Shown piece after piece: positions 24,137 through 35,308 of a stretch of DNA of 64,000 nucleotides. The notes beneath the pieces are model-generated. The model did not search any database. It was given only the letters and a program-made list of their open reading frames with translations, and was not told where the DNA came from. Each line of letters starts with the position of its first letter. Within the stretch, counting starts at the first letter, position 1. Source of the stretch: Cannabis sativa. Its lineage: Eukaryota > Streptophyta > Magnoliopsida > Rosales > Cannabaceae. The position numbers and the translations under genes were made by a program. Location of the stretch: the NCBI RefSeq assembly GCF_029168945.1, contig NC_083608.1:14898136-14962135 (forward strand), written 5' to 3'.

Positions 24137-25354
24137 AAACTCAACCATTAAGAGTATATATCCTTATTTTTTTTTTTTACAACTTTTAGACATGTGTTAT
24201 CTTTACCTATCAACAATTTAGAGATTAAATTTTAATATTTTTTTTATTTAACTCAAAATTTAAATTGTGTATGCTTTATTTTTCGAACATTGATTTTTAA
24301 TTTATTTTTGGATTAATTTAAGAACAAATTGCAGTTAGATTATCAAGATTTCTTAAACGTTCATATATTGTATTCAGTATTTACTTTTAATTATTAACAA
24401 TATTATTTACATTAATTGAATATACATATTAATAATCTCAAACAATAATTAATAATATTTTTTCTTTAATTATTTATTGTATTATTTTTAAATAAAGTAA
24501 AACATCTAACATAAAACTTAGTATATATACATGTCTCGCACGTAGTATTCTACTAGCATATATATATATATTTATGTAATTGATTTTTTCTGTTTATTAT
24601 TTCTCTCGGCTGCTTTTGTAATTTTCCTTTATTTTATTTTTTTTTTTTTTTGTGTGGGGGTGTCTATGCATACTCACCCCACTATCCAAAAGTTAATAAA
24701 TAATATTTGTTGAGCCCATTCAATACCTTTTAAGTTATTGAATACTTGTTTTTAATTTTTTTTAATAGCGGTATTCGTTATAATTATAATATTATCCATG
24801 TATATTTTTGAAACATTCCAAATAATTTACAATACCAAAACAGAATTCCTGATATTCCAGTTTACCACACGTGTTTAAAAAACTTCAAATGTGTTTCGGC
24901 ACTGTAAATTATTCGAAATTTTTTAAAAATTTACAGGGATGATGTTGTAAGCATAACAAACACTGTCGTGAAAAAAATTTAAAAAAAAATATTTCGACAT
25001 GTATTTTCGAACGTAAAAATTAACTAAAAAATTGTAACAAAAAATTGAGAGTAGCACTACTCTTACCTTATATTCATTTTTCTTGGTTTACACACTAAAA
25101 GATTGTACAATCATAATTAACGGAATACGAACGGTCTATATGTATATATATTTATATATATTTTTGGTGAGGAGAATACTAAAAGTTGGAAATTCAAGCT
25201 AGCTGCAGGATTAGGGAATATGAAGAGATCCACTAGTAACTTTTAAACATTTACATATTACTGCCTCTAAAAATATTTCAACCTCTCATTTTGTTACAAA
25301 TTTACTATATTGCAGCCTATGCTTGTGCTAAGTACTCCATACATAACAAACAAG
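24137..25354. other. AT-rich upstream region of DnaJ-A
   Basis: No coding sequence was recognised. A Helitron-like 3' end (near-hairpin ACATG...CACGT and CTAG at 24553-24556) lies in it, and a weak inverted repeat of AATAATTTACA occurs near 24830-24920. Short T and TA runs are frequent. The last few hundred bases should hold the DnaJ-A promoter, but I could not pick a convincing TATA box among the many AT runs. Confidence 0.4.
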
Positions 25355-25360
25355 GTAAAG

Positions 25361-25399
<39 letters not shown>

Positions 25400-25568
25400 C
25401 ATAACATATCATATTATGTTTTCAGATTCATGCAGTTCTTTTGATATAGAAGACATAGTGTGTTTATATATACGATTTTATGTTTTAGAAATTATACATT
25501 TAATTTGAAATATCGATCTCAAAATTTCTCTTCTTTGAATTCAATATATAAAAAAAAAATTTATACAG
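25355..25568 (+). other. Probable 5' UTR intron of DnaJ-A
   Basis: A donor CAAG|GTAAAG at 25355 and an acceptor TATACAG|GCC ending at 25568 bracket 214 bp with a CT and TA microsatellite (about 25362-25400). The acceptor lies 30 bp before the ATG. The paralogues B and C also carry a 5' UTR intron, which supports the idea, but the donor choice is a guess. Confidence 0.45.
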
Positions 25569-25598
25569 GCCAAAAAGTGAGAAGAGAAGTATATATAA

Positions 25599-26309
25599 AT
25601 GGAGTGGAATAGAGAAGAGGGTATTAAAGCTAAAGAGATAGCAGAAAAGAAGTTGATAGCAAATGACATAATGGGTGCAAAGAAATTTGCATTAAAGGCT
25701 CAAACTTTATATCCCAATCTTGAAGGTATCTCTAAATTGATATTAACAATTGAGGTTTACATTTGTGCTGAGAACAAAATAAATGGAGTAGTCACAGATT
25801 GGTATGGAATACTTGGTGTGGATCCCAAAGCAGATGATGACACTATTAGAAAACAATATAGGAAGCTTGCTCTAATGCTTCATCCAGATAAGAACAATTC
25901 CATAGGTGCTGATGATGCTTTCAAGCTTATTTTAGAAGCATGGAATTTGTTGTCTAATAAAGAACAGAGAGATGCTTATGACAAAGAGAGAAATAAGGCA
26001 AAAATGAGTAGTCATGATGATCAAAATGTTCATAGTAAAAAAAATCATGAGGCTTCATCATCAAAACCGGCAGAAGCGGCGGCCGGAACAACTACAAAGC
26101 CAAAGCCACCTGAAAACAGTACCAGTGGAGCAGGTCATGAAGATCATCATCATCATAGTCACTCATCATCAAATCCATACACGTTTTGGACAGTGTGCCA
26201 TTGGTGTAAGATGGAAATTGAGTATTTTAGATGTTATGTTGATTGTAATATGTTATGCTTTAATTGTCTTAAGCAATTTCTTGCAGTTGAAATCGTTGGC
26301 CATATGTAA
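25599..26309 (+). CDS. DnaJ-A: short J-domain protein, lacks DUF3444
   Basis: 236 aa, intronless coding region. Residues 1-62 are the helical N-terminus typical of this plant family (Lys-Ala-Lys-Glu-Ile-Ala-Glu-Lys-Lys). The J domain is about 67-132 with His-Pro-Asp at 95-97, the motif that stimulates Hsp70 ATPase activity. A low-complexity linker with a His-rich run follows. Residues about 195-232 form a ribbon with Cys-His-Trp-Cys and Cys-Phe-Asn-Cys pairs. The frame ends right after the ribbon, whereas the full-length paralogue DnaJ-C continues about 560 residues more with DUF3444. It is probably a truncated but possibly still expressed co-chaperone. The start is the first ATG, just after the inferred intron. 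Confidence 0.85.
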   Translation: MEWNREEGIKAKEIAEKKLIANDIMGAKKFALKAQTLYPNLEGISKLILTIEVYICAENKINGVVTDWYGILGVDPKADDDTIRKQYRKLALMLHPDKNNSIGADDAFKLILEAWNLLSNKEQRDAYDKERNKAKMSSHDDQNVHSKKNHEASSSKPAEAAAGTTTKPKPPENSTSGAGHEDHHHHSHSSSNPYTFWTVCHWCKMEIEYFRCYVDCNMLCFNCLKQFLAVEIVGHM

Positions 26310-27498
26310 CAACTCTAATAGTACTATGTTTTACATATGTTTTTTAATTTGGTGGTTACTAATTTTTGGGTATGCAACAAGAAGTGACTGAATTTATATT
26401 TAGTACAGACAGGACTAGAATAATAGTCTCGAATATTGATTTTTAGATGAAGTTTTTTTGATTCTCTTACAAAGCTATCAACCAATGTATGTTTTGCATA
26501 GAGTTCTTCAAGCAATCAAACTTGATATGCATAAATCATATAATCGCATGGAGTGGGAATTTTTGCATAAAATTCTTCAAGTAAACTCACATATAATTAA
26601 ATTGATCCAATCTAATAATAATCGATCGATTCAATTATAATCGACAGACAAACATTAAATATTTAATTGTTATATTTTTTAATATCAAATTAAATCAGAT
26701 GGGGTATTTAAAAATTTAAAACATATGTAATGGAACTAATTAGAATTTTATGTTTGTTATATAAAAATATATATTTTATATGAAAATTAAAATTAAAATT
26801 ATATTTTTTTTATTGGATGAATCCAATCTAATAAATATTGAATTTTATATGCTAATGATGCACAAGTTTCTGAGTTGGTGAAATTGTATCAATCTCTATG
26901 AACGGTAGTCTGGCCAATTATGCAGTAAAGCGAAATCAAGTATTCTTTTCTCTGCAAACATGGATCAATCTAGGAAGAAAAGTCTACTAGATTTGTTGAA
27001 AGTTCAACAGATGAGTGGAGAGGAATGAAAATAAGAATAAAAATAGAATAATATAAAATTTAAAATGCATACAAAAATTAATTACAAAATTAAGAAATTG
27101 ATCCCAAAACAAACTAATTGAAGAGGTTAAAAGATCTATGTAGGCTTCGTGCGTCGAAAACAATTTAAAAATTAACTTTAATTTCAAAGAGTATTCTTGG
27201 GTCCAAAGGGATTTTTTCCAGAATTTTTTTAAAATTTTATGAATCATCTTATCGTTCATGAACAAAATAAATCTATAGCATTATATAAATGTATTAATGC
27301 AAAGAGATTCGAAAAACACATACTTAAAAAGTTTGAAAATAAAACCGTGAACCAAAAGTTTTTCAAATAAAAACTTTAATGTATTATGTTAGTTTGAAAA
27401 AACTAACATAAATTTAGTATACATTAATGTATTAATGTATTAATGTATTTGAAAATAAAAAGTTTTTCAAATAAAACCGTGAACCAAAATTTCCCGTA
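26310..27498 (+). pseudogene. DnaJ-A 3' flank and LINE reverse-transcriptase relic
   Basis: Around 26518-26590 the reading gives Ile-Lys-Leu-Asp-Met-His-Lys-Ser-Tyr-Asn-Arg-Met-Glu-Trp, a decayed form of the LINE RT motif. Near 26850 the reading Tyr-Ala-Asn-Asp-Ala resembles the Phe-Ala-Asp-Asp catalytic box. Near 26930-26990 a Phe-Ser-like, Asn-Met-Asp series follows, as downstream of that box. The order fits a plus-strand LINE relic. A direct repeat of AAAACCGTGAACCAAAA occurs at about 27342 and 27473, and ATGTATTA repeats lie at 27420-27450. Confidence 0.5.
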
Positions 27499-28102
27499 TC
27501 TTTATATATTAAAAGTGATTTAACGGCATTTTTTGGTTTAACAGAATATACTTAAAAAAAATCATCTTAGCCACATATCTCTCTAACAAACCTATCTTAA
27601 AAAAGAATATAAATAATTTTTTTATTTATTTTTTAAAAAAAGATAATATAAATGTGAGACAGTATATGGGTTGCCCCTTTGTAATTACCTAGAAAAGATA
27701 AAATGGCTTAAGAAAATAAAAAGAAGATAAAATGGGCTGTAATTAGTATTTACCTTATATGTTTGTACTTATTTTAAAAATATTAGAGTATGAAAATATT
27801 ATTGGTGCTTATTAGTAATTTGCAAAGAATATGAAAGTCTATAAATATATAGTTGTGTAGCTATTATTAGATATAAAATGAGATAATAGAACTTTTTTCA
27901 ATTAGAAGATTAATGTACATTTTACTATTAATAACATACATTATTATAACACAACTATATTTTACTTACTACTGACACATATTTTATTTTTATAAAACAA
28001 ATCATTCAAATAATTATACTATTTTAATTATTAATGAAAATAAAAAACTAAAATATTAAATAAAACTAACACTACGTGGCTTGACACGTAACAATCACCT
28101 AG
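27499..28102 (+). mobile_element. Second non-autonomous Helitron
   Basis: Starts TCTTTATATATTAAAAGTG and ends CACCTAG before a T, with the hairpin ACGTG-GCTTGA-CACGT at 28074-28089. The ends match the copy in the hAT (22890-23607), and inner phrases such as TCATCTTAGCCACATATC are shared. 604 bp, no coding capacity. Confidence 0.82.
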
Positions 28103-29269
28103 TATACATATACACACTCATATACAATGTTTATATTGCTTAAAAATATCATAAATATATAAAGTAGGAGCACCATTAAGATAACACTATGGAAAGCTAA
28201 AGAGACAAAAACTTGAGAGCACCTTTAAATAGAGAGGTCACAAATTAACCACCAACCGAAAAATTCCCCTTTCAACTAAAGTCATGTACGAGCCTAAGGC
28301 CAAACTGACCAACCCTCATCAAAAGAGTTCAAAAATTCCACATCAGCACTAGGTTGAAGAAAACTCTAATTGCAAGGAAGAAGCTTAAGTGAGAAAATTT
28401 GATTTAAAAAATGGTCACTCTAATATGCTATGTTCTAAAATAAGTGTATATCTAATAAATAAATAAATATATCAATTTTAGTTTCATTGTAGTAGTCTTA
28501 CGGACTCTTTTATGAGATGTAATTTTTTGAATTCTCCCTCATATGGGGCTAAGGGATGCTCCTTATGAAGCTATCAAATTGAAGTAGTATAAATACCAAT
28601 TTGCAATTGAAATACTTTAAATGAGGTATCAATATGGGCAAGGTGTTTCTTTTTCGACTTGGTTGACTGAGTCTCTCACGGAGATGGTTTAACTACAACT
28701 CGATCATTTTAGGATAGTTTCAACCCTTTGGTCAGTGTCATTAAAGGGATCATTTTGAGTAAATTTAGTCAAAATATAACTGATATAATTGAGGTTTCCT
28801 CGCGTTATTTTTTTTTTCAAGTAAAAGGTAAATAATAAAGAGAAAGGAAAATCTAAAAAATACCAAAATATTATACTTACTTTCAAATATTATATGGACA
28901 CTAGTATTATTTATCACCTTTTCTTAGTGTACGTTATGATTAGTTAAGGATATTGCTATTAGGCACCAGTGGTGTCTAGCACTTTTGCGACATGTCGCGT
29001 TGCGATTGGTTAGCGATACTCTTTAAAAGCTATTATATTAAATTATATGGGACCCGATACTTAATTAGAATAATTATGATATTGACACATAGGAAGGTGC
29101 TAAGCACCAGTACCCTTTAGCATTTCTCTTAAAGATATTCTCTAGAACTATGTAGAACTCGCTATTTAATTATACTAACAATTTTGTTTTGGTGCATATA
29201 AAATTACATACACGTGTAATTTTTTTGGGTGCATAATTTGTATATACAAAAGTGTAATGAAGAAGGTAA
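28103..29269. other. Intergenic region upstream of DnaJ-B
   Basis: No gene was recognised. A small foldback segment (28951-29115) is described separately. The rest is AT-rich unique-looking DNA; the promoter of DnaJ-B should lie at its right end. Confidence 0.45.
28951..29115. mobile_element. Possible small MITE
   Basis: The left end TGCTATTAGGCACCAG and the reverse complement of the right end (TGCTAAAGGGTACTGGTG) are similar, and GCACCAGT recurs within both. About 165 bp, no clear target duplication. It is a foldback segment of unknown superfamily. Confidence 0.35.
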
Positions 29270-29466
29270 AGAGAAAACCCTAGAAATAACTTGACAGAGA
29301 ATAATCACTTTTGCTTCTGTCAAATTTGACATTGCTGCCGGACGGGAGCAGCCTCCGCCAGCGTCCCCTGGTCGCCACTGCCAGCTCTGAGCTACAACGA
29401 ATACCCATAGGTCTACGCTACCGCCAGCGCACCCCCGGTCCAGATCTCCACTCATCCCATAACATG
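29270..29466 (+). other. DnaJ-B noncoding first exon (5' UTR)
   Basis: Homologous to the DnaJ-C first exon (59573-59739): both carry GAGAAA(A)CCCTAGAAATAA, then a GTCAAATTTGACATTG phrase and a GC-rich CGCCGGACGGGAGCAGCC-type block. It ends in ATG directly before the donor GTAAGT at 29467. The transcription start is not visible. The final ATG opens an 11-codon upstream ORF after splicing. Confidence 0.72.
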
Positions 29467-30079
29467 GTAAGTCATAAGTGTCCCCCATTTTGGCATATTC
29501 AACTTTTGGAATCTCGGTTGAAAATATGTCGAAATTCCTCTGTACTGTTTGTTTCAGATTGTGCCTTTTGAGATTCATTTCTTTCTTCACTCTGTTCAGG
29601 ATAATGCGTTTTTTCTTTAGTTGAGACTTGAGAGTTCATAGAAATAGTGCGCATTATTTTATCGTAAATTTGTAGCTGTCTTGATTGCCCAGATGCTCCT
29701 TGTATGTGATTTTTTTTCTACATGATGTTTACATAAACAGTTCACAGAAAAAAGGGAAGCTTTTTATTTTTTATTTTTTAAATGTTGTATTCTTGGGGTG
29801 CTGTTGTTATTTTGTTCAAATAACATTTTTATGTATTTTTCATGTAAGCTAAAATGGATGTAGGTGAAGTTCATGAGTTTGACGCTGTTAATGTTTCTGT
29901 GTGTGTATATATTAGTTTTGACTTATATTGTGGGTGAATGCACATGATTTAATTTTCCTGTGCTAGTAATTTTTGAAGCAAATTGAGTTAAAAACTTAAT
30001 AGTAAACTAAAACGCTTACAATTTGTACAAAAATGATCTAAAGAATTGCCGAAAACTAATGAAGAAAGTATTTCACTTA

Positions 30080-30312
30080 GGTCTCGTTTGGAACGCCGTA
30101 TTAGGTCGTATTGTATTGTATTATATTGAATTGGATTATATATCATATTTTTATATAATAGTATGTCAAATTTTAATTTATACTAAAATATTATATATTT
30201 AGGTGTGCATAAAAGTTAATACTACCTATAGTTTTATATAAAAATATTGCATAAAATACAATTCAATATAATACAATACAATACGACCTAATACGGCATT
30301 CCAAACGAGCCC
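30080..30312. mobile_element. Tourist-like MITE in the DnaJ-B intron
   Basis: 233 bp with long inverted repeats: left GGTCTCGTTTGGAACGCCG..., right ...CGGCATTCCAAACGAGCCC. Both arms contain the GTATTAGGTCGTATTGTATT series or its complement. TTA flanks both ends (30077-30079 and 30313-30315), as for PIF/Harbinger-type elements. The DnaJ-C intron lacks it: there the sequence runs TTTTCACTTTGTGACC. Confidence 0.88.
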
Positions 30313-31335
30313 TTAGTGGCCAAAATATGAGGAGATGAGTGAACCTTGAAAGTGGCGTTTGACAGCACAGGATAAAAATTGTAATATTGTCTAGCAGATT
30401 CTTTTGACTGATGATAAGGGTAGTTGAAATCTTGAAATGAAAATGTAGTGGTAGTGGACAACATCAACATTTCTGCGGAGTTTGATTGACAGTAAAGGTA
30501 ACTGATGAGGAGAGTTTCTGTAGTTGTTTTGGATTCTAGGGATGTAATTGTAAATAGATTGGTCTAGGAAGTGTATATTGACATAATTTAGGAGGTGCCT
30601 GTGTAACTTTACTTTAAATTTGTGATTCATCTCAATTGTGAATTGGAATTTCTCTCAAGTTCTAAGAAGTTATCACAGGTTGTTCAGTTTTGGGGAGTTT
30701 TTTTATTTGTGTGGGAAAGGTTGGGGAAAAGAGGTTAAAAAAATAGTAATGGATCTATGGAGATGTGACCCTGCTTTTCTCCGTTTGCTTCCTAATTTCT
30801 TAGCCAAGAGATTACATATACTATGGTTTTATGTAACACAGATGGTGTAATGTACTAACACAGTTCTGCTCTGTGTTTTACTTAATTGTATTTACTATTT
30901 ATCGATTAGGAATTCATGACCCGTCTTCTTAATTCCACTACATTTTATTTTAGGTTCAGTTTGAGTTGATTAACACAAACCCATGGTCTATCCTGTTTCA
31001 ATTTTGCTTTTTTATTTTGCAATTTCATTATTTCATTTTAGCTTAGCATTCAGTTTCACACTTGGAGGTAAGAACATGGCATGGGCTGTTTGGTATACAT
31101 GTTTGCTTACTCAGGATTGGGAATTTAAAGCCCAACCCATGTTTGGTATTACATTTTTATTTTTGTAGCTGGGGATTCATTTTACTATGGGCTCAACATT
31201 GAGGTAATATCCACCTCTTGATAACACAAGAGTTTCATTTCTCAGGAAAGCTCACCCGACTGGAAGAACAACCAAGCCTAGCCGCCTCTGCTCTTTATCT
31301 CCTTCCTTCCATCAACCAATTCTTGCTAAATCAGG

Positions 31336-31336
<1 letters not shown>

Positions 31337-31376
<40 letters not shown>
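31337..31376 (+). repeat. CT microsatellite
   Basis: A run of about 19 CT dinucleotides after a possible splice donor (CAG|GTATTT), inside the PIF/Harbinger relic. Confidence 0.9.
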
Positions 31377-31379
<3 letters not shown>

Positions 31380-32320
31380 TGGGGACGAGGGTTTTGGGAG
31401 TGAAAGATTCTAGATGAGATGCTTTTGTTGATTGTTTCATTGAATTGTGATGGTATAATTGTTTATTGAATTGAATCTAAGATTTGTTTTGTGGAATATA
31501 TTTGTGTTTGTGTGAATTTCATGAATTGAATTGTTATGCTTTAGCTGGAACATCGTATATTCGAAGAAGTGATATAGATCTCCCCTGCTATGAGATTAAT
31601 TTATGAAAACTTTGATGGGACTGACTGAAGATGCATGTTTTCCCAATCTTAAGATTCAAAACTTCATTTTTTCCATCTCTTAACACGAGATTGTGTGAAT
31701 TTTTTAAAGTTTGTTGCTAGAAAAGACAATAGTTTAGCTCATATCTTGGTCAATTAGGCTAGGAAGTGTGGTGCTTCCTGTGCTGGTTCGCTTGGGGACC
31801 AATTTCGTTACCAATTTCAATTTCAATTAACCCCTAAGCCAGAAGTTTATCAGAAAAAAAAAAACTGTAAGGAAGCATTAAATATATGGCTAATGACCTA
31901 TGAATCTAGGCTTGAAATCTTCCAAACTCACCATTTAGTTCCATGTCTTTAGATATATATTATTGCCATTTGTAATAAGGAGATCATTTTGACATTATCT
32001 TCCAGCATTATTCTAGATTGGTTAGTGATGATGCTCATGTGTCCATTCTTTTAACTTTTATTACAGTTTTGGAAGATGACCATCGTGTATGGTGTATCTC
32101 TTGCATGTACTAGTATTATTTCTTTGTTAGTACTCTTTTTTTCTTTTTGCATTTATAGCTCTTGAGGTGTTAATAACCATCTAACAAATGGTTCATGGAT
32201 ATTTGAATAATGTTGTATCACTTGGTTAGTTTGACCCCATCCATATGTGCCACACTCATTTTTTAGCAGATTACCCCTTCGAAGAAACATGACCCCACAC
32301 CAGATCGATGAACCCCATCT

Positions 32321-32821
32321 GTCATGTGATAGAATAATCTTAGAGCAAAAATATTATATCAACTATTTCCCAAAATAAATACCAATAATGAATTTCTCAA
32401 ATGATTTTTATTCTGAAAAACAGTCACGAAGTTACAATATCGAGCTTTCGAGAGGCTCGTCTCTCCAAATTCCCAATCTTTCGAGAGGATTGGTCTCTCC
32501 ACAAAAAGTCTACTCTTATCTAATTCCAAGCTAAGCTAAATGAGGTTGCTCCCTCTGTATTTATAAGCATTGGTCTTAAAAAGACTTAGGCCACCTAGGA
32601 TTACAATTGGACCAATAGAATTAAAACACTAAGACAACTCAGCTTGTGTACATAAGAGACTAAGCATTTCATTTAATCATTTTGTGATACATAAGATAAG
32701 TCTTAGGCTTATCATCATGCTTAATTAATAGTTTTCTCTATTCTCTTCATTTTCATTGGACTCTTTTTTTCAGACTTTACTTTCTTTTTTTCTCTATCTA
32801 TTCTCTTTAAGGAACCTAACA
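32321..32821 (-). mobile_element. Candidate solo LTR inside the PIF/Harbinger relic
   Basis: On the minus strand the segment starts TGTTAGGTTCC and ends near ATGACA. A TATA-like CTTATAAATACAG lies in it. CATCT borders both sides (32316-32320 and 32822-32826), consistent with a 5-bp duplication, but the terminal base at one end overlaps the duplication. About 500 bp, no coding sequence. A solo LTR arises when two LTRs recombine. Confidence 0.55.
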
Positions 32822-33268
32822 CATCTATACCACCCTCTTTTTCGGTTGTTTCCTTGGCTCACTCAGTGCACTCTTTCTTTTCACTTGTGTTCTTCTATTT
32901 AATAAGTACATCACCCTTTTACTCATCTTTATCACTCATTCTTTTAATTATCTTTTTGCTTGACTATGATATAAATAAGAAACCTATCTCATTTATTGAT
33001 AGAAAAGAAAAACGTCATTCTCTTTAATGAAGTTGTTTACTCTAAACTGTAGCTTTTAAGGAAGTTGCTGTAACTTTGAGTTTCAACATAATTAGAAATG
33101 TTTGGTCCTATTCAAGTATGCAAACAAAATTGATCGTTTGTTTATGAGATTTTTATTGAAGAGTGTAATTTCTTTGAATGTATTTTTTTTTTTTGTGATT
33201 TTTCTTTTTTACTTTACATAGTTGCTAATGCATATAAGTGAGTTACTATTTCAAAACTTGATGCAGAT

Positions 33269-33805
33269 ATGACTCATCTTCCATTGGTTGCAAAGAAAAA
33301 AAGATTTGTAGCAATTTTACTTCAATATATGGAGATGTTAAATAAGATGACACTTCTTTTCATACTCCAAATAATTATTATTTGTTGTAAGAGACAAATA
33401 AGTAGAAATATGTTTCTTGAAAGTTCTTTCCGTAGGCACCAATTACGTCAACTAAATCTTTTTAGAATGATACATGCTAGTGACTTAGCTTGTATAGAAA
33501 ATACTCGTATGGATAGGAAAACATTTGGTATTTCGTGTCACCAACTTAGAACTATCGGGGGTTTGAAGGGAACAAAGAATATGGATGTTGAAGAAATGGT
33601 TGCTGTATTTTTACATATTATATCTCATGACATTAAGAATAGAATTGTGAGACAACAATTTGCACGTTCGGGTGAAACAGTGAGTAGACAATTTAATGTT
33701 GTTTTGAATGCTTTGTTGCGTCTTCACGGGCTATTATTAAAAAAGCCTGAACCAATTCTTGATGGTTCAATTGATGAGAGGTGGAAATGGTTCAAGAATT
33801 GTTTA
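33269..33805 (+). pseudogene. PIF/Harbinger transposase, N-terminal part only
   Basis: About 179 meaningful residues. The segment with Ile-Ser-His-Asp-Ile-Lys-Asn-Arg, Phe-Ala-Arg-Ser-Gly-Glu-Thr-Val-Ser-Arg and Asp-Glu-Arg-Trp-Lys-Trp-Phe-Lys-Asn-Cys is the conserved N-terminal region of plant HARBI1/ALP1-like transposases. After the Cys the frame runs into unrelated AT-rich sequence. The nuclease core with the DDE residues is absent. It is a deletion relic without transposase activity. Confidence 0.82.
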
Positions 33806-34223
33806 TATATGTATATTTTACTTTTTATAATTATTTATTATTGTTAATTTTTTTTATAAAATTATATGAAAAATAATAAATAAAAATTATTTTTAACATT
33901 TAAAAAAGAAAAAAAAAATTAAATCATTAGTATTTTTTTTTTTAAAAAAATAATCATTATTGTAAAAAAAAAAAAAAAAAAAGTTGTCACATTCCATTCC
34001 TATGTCAACCAAACAAAGTAATCAATATTCCTAAGCATCATCATAACATTACTGCACGTAACCAAACACATTAATGTTGTTTTCCTAGGTTTATAATTCC
34101 CTTCATCACTCTCCTAGCAATGTTAAACCTATTCCCATGAAATGAAACCTACATACCAAACGGCCCCTAAAAACTATGTTGTAAATTGCATTCTTTTGGT
34201 CATTATATTCCAAGTGAATTCCT

Positions 34224-34230
34224 AACATTT
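34224..34230. repeat. LINE target-site duplication AACATTT, left copy
   Basis: AACATTT precedes a T-rich stretch (poly-A of a minus-strand LINE) and recurs at 34993-34999. Confidence 0.65.
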
Positions 34231-34992
34231 TTTTTTATTTATTTATCTTGATCAAGAAGAAAATGAACTTCATTAATCAACCACCAAACTTACAAAACAC
34301 GTCACACACCTCCCAATGGAAGCTACAACCAGCCACCTCGAGACAAAACTTTAAACCTATACACTTTATCACTTTTCTATACAATTGTTGTTCCTGTATA
34401 TTAGAATTACAAATTTTTAAATTGTATAACCTGTATTGAATAACACTCTTGGTATCCTTGACTATGTGCAAATCAGTATAAGAAACTCCATCAAAAATAC
34501 ATCTGTTTCGATTAATCCAAAGGCTATAGACCATGGCTGGTGCAGTGTGGCATTAACTATCGTCTCCTTCAGCCCTTTCCTTTTAAAATTTAAGCCAAAT
34601 TATCCAGCCAATAAACTCAGTCAGCCAAGCTTTGTGACCCAACCAACTGAACACTAGAGAGATCACCCTTCCCTTTTAGAGAGCGGACACTCAACAAAGA
34701 GATGAGCATGACTCTTGTTGTAAACCTCACCAACTGGGCATAACAGAGACTCAATTGGGATACAAATCCGAGAGAGAAGATCTCTAGTTAGAAGTTGAAT
34801 GTTAACAGCCTGCCAAAACACAAATCTGTGTTTAGGAACACTCAACCTACACCAAACAGCATGCTGGTAGTGAACCTGAGTTTGCTGCAACTTACTGTTA
34901 TAGAGCCGAGAAGCTCTAAATCTTCCCTGGCCACCAGCAGCAAGAGTTTCTTCCTTACTAAATGTTTGCCTTAGATGACACAGTTTTCTCCA
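34231..34992 (-). mobile_element. 5'-truncated LINE fragment in the DnaJ-B intron
   Basis: On the minus strand the frame at 34890-34663 is an RT zinc-binding domain (Trp-Cys-Arg-Leu-Ser-Val-Pro-Lys-His-Arg, Phe-Trp-Gln-Ala, His-Leu-Phe-Val-Glu-Cys-Pro). The frame at 34534-34277 holds Leu-Trp-Ile-Asn-Arg-Asn-Arg-Cys as found just after it. The tail at the left is A-rich on the minus strand. AACATTT flanks both sides. The DnaJ-C intron shows the empty site. Confidence 0.75.
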
Positions 34993-35156
34993 AACATTTG
35001 TTGTTTATCCCATGGTTGTGTGGAGGAAATTATAATATCAAAGAGCTGATCTGTTTTCAAACTGTAATGTGTTTGTTTATTATGCTTTGTCTTGTCAGTT
35101 TGATTCAAAATGTTTGTTTGTTTTTTCATTTTTTTTAATCTATTTCTTTTTAATAG

Positions 35157-35308
35157 GTTTTGCTGACAATTAAATCAATAGAAATATGATAGAACATGGA
35201 ATTTCTGGAGTTGCACTCTGGAATGGCTGTATTTATTTAGATCAAGAAGCTGCTTGCTGGCTGTAGCAACAAATCTGTAATAAGCATTCGAGAAGATTGT
35301 CTGGGAAA
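35157..35308 (+). other. DnaJ-B second-exon leader with small upstream ORFs
   Basis: After splicing, the first-exon ATG continues into this exon for 11 codons to a TGA. A 14-codon frame starts at 35196 and a 26-codon frame at 35186. All three also exist in DnaJ-C, though the third is longer there. Such leaders often reduce translation of the main frame. Confidence 0.6.

Larger units (their letters stand above)
31083..34167 (+). mobile_element. PIF/Harbinger transposon relic
   Basis: The ends read GGGCTGTTTGGTATAC (left) and, on the other strand, GGGGCCGTTTGGTATG (right), matching PIF-like termini. Borders agree with the empty site seen in the DnaJ-C intron (around 61115-61135). It contains a leader-like segment with a CT microsatellite (31337-31376), a candidate solo LTR (32321-32821) and a truncated transposase frame (33269-33805). 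TAA follows the right end, but the left flank is CAT, so the 3-bp duplication is not confirmed. Confidence 0.72.
29467..35156 (+). other. DnaJ-B 5' UTR intron, enlarged by insertions
   Basis: Donor ATG|GTAAGT at 29467, acceptor TTTTTAATAG ending at 35156. Long stretches match the 1.7-kb DnaJ-C intron. The extra length comes from a Tourist-like MITE (30080-30312), a PIF/Harbinger relic (about 31083-34167) and a LINE fragment (34231-34992). At each place the DnaJ-C intron shows the uninterrupted sequence. Confidence 0.75.

Noticed and set aside
24500..24556. Third Helitron
   Set aside because: Only a worn 3' end (one mismatch in the hairpin, CTAG at 24553) is visible; no TC start was found, so it is noted only as a possible end.
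29204..29590. 128-codon minus-strand ORF across the DnaJ-B first exon
   Set aside because: It is antisense to the conserved 5' UTR exon and its GC-rich block; no protein family resemblance.
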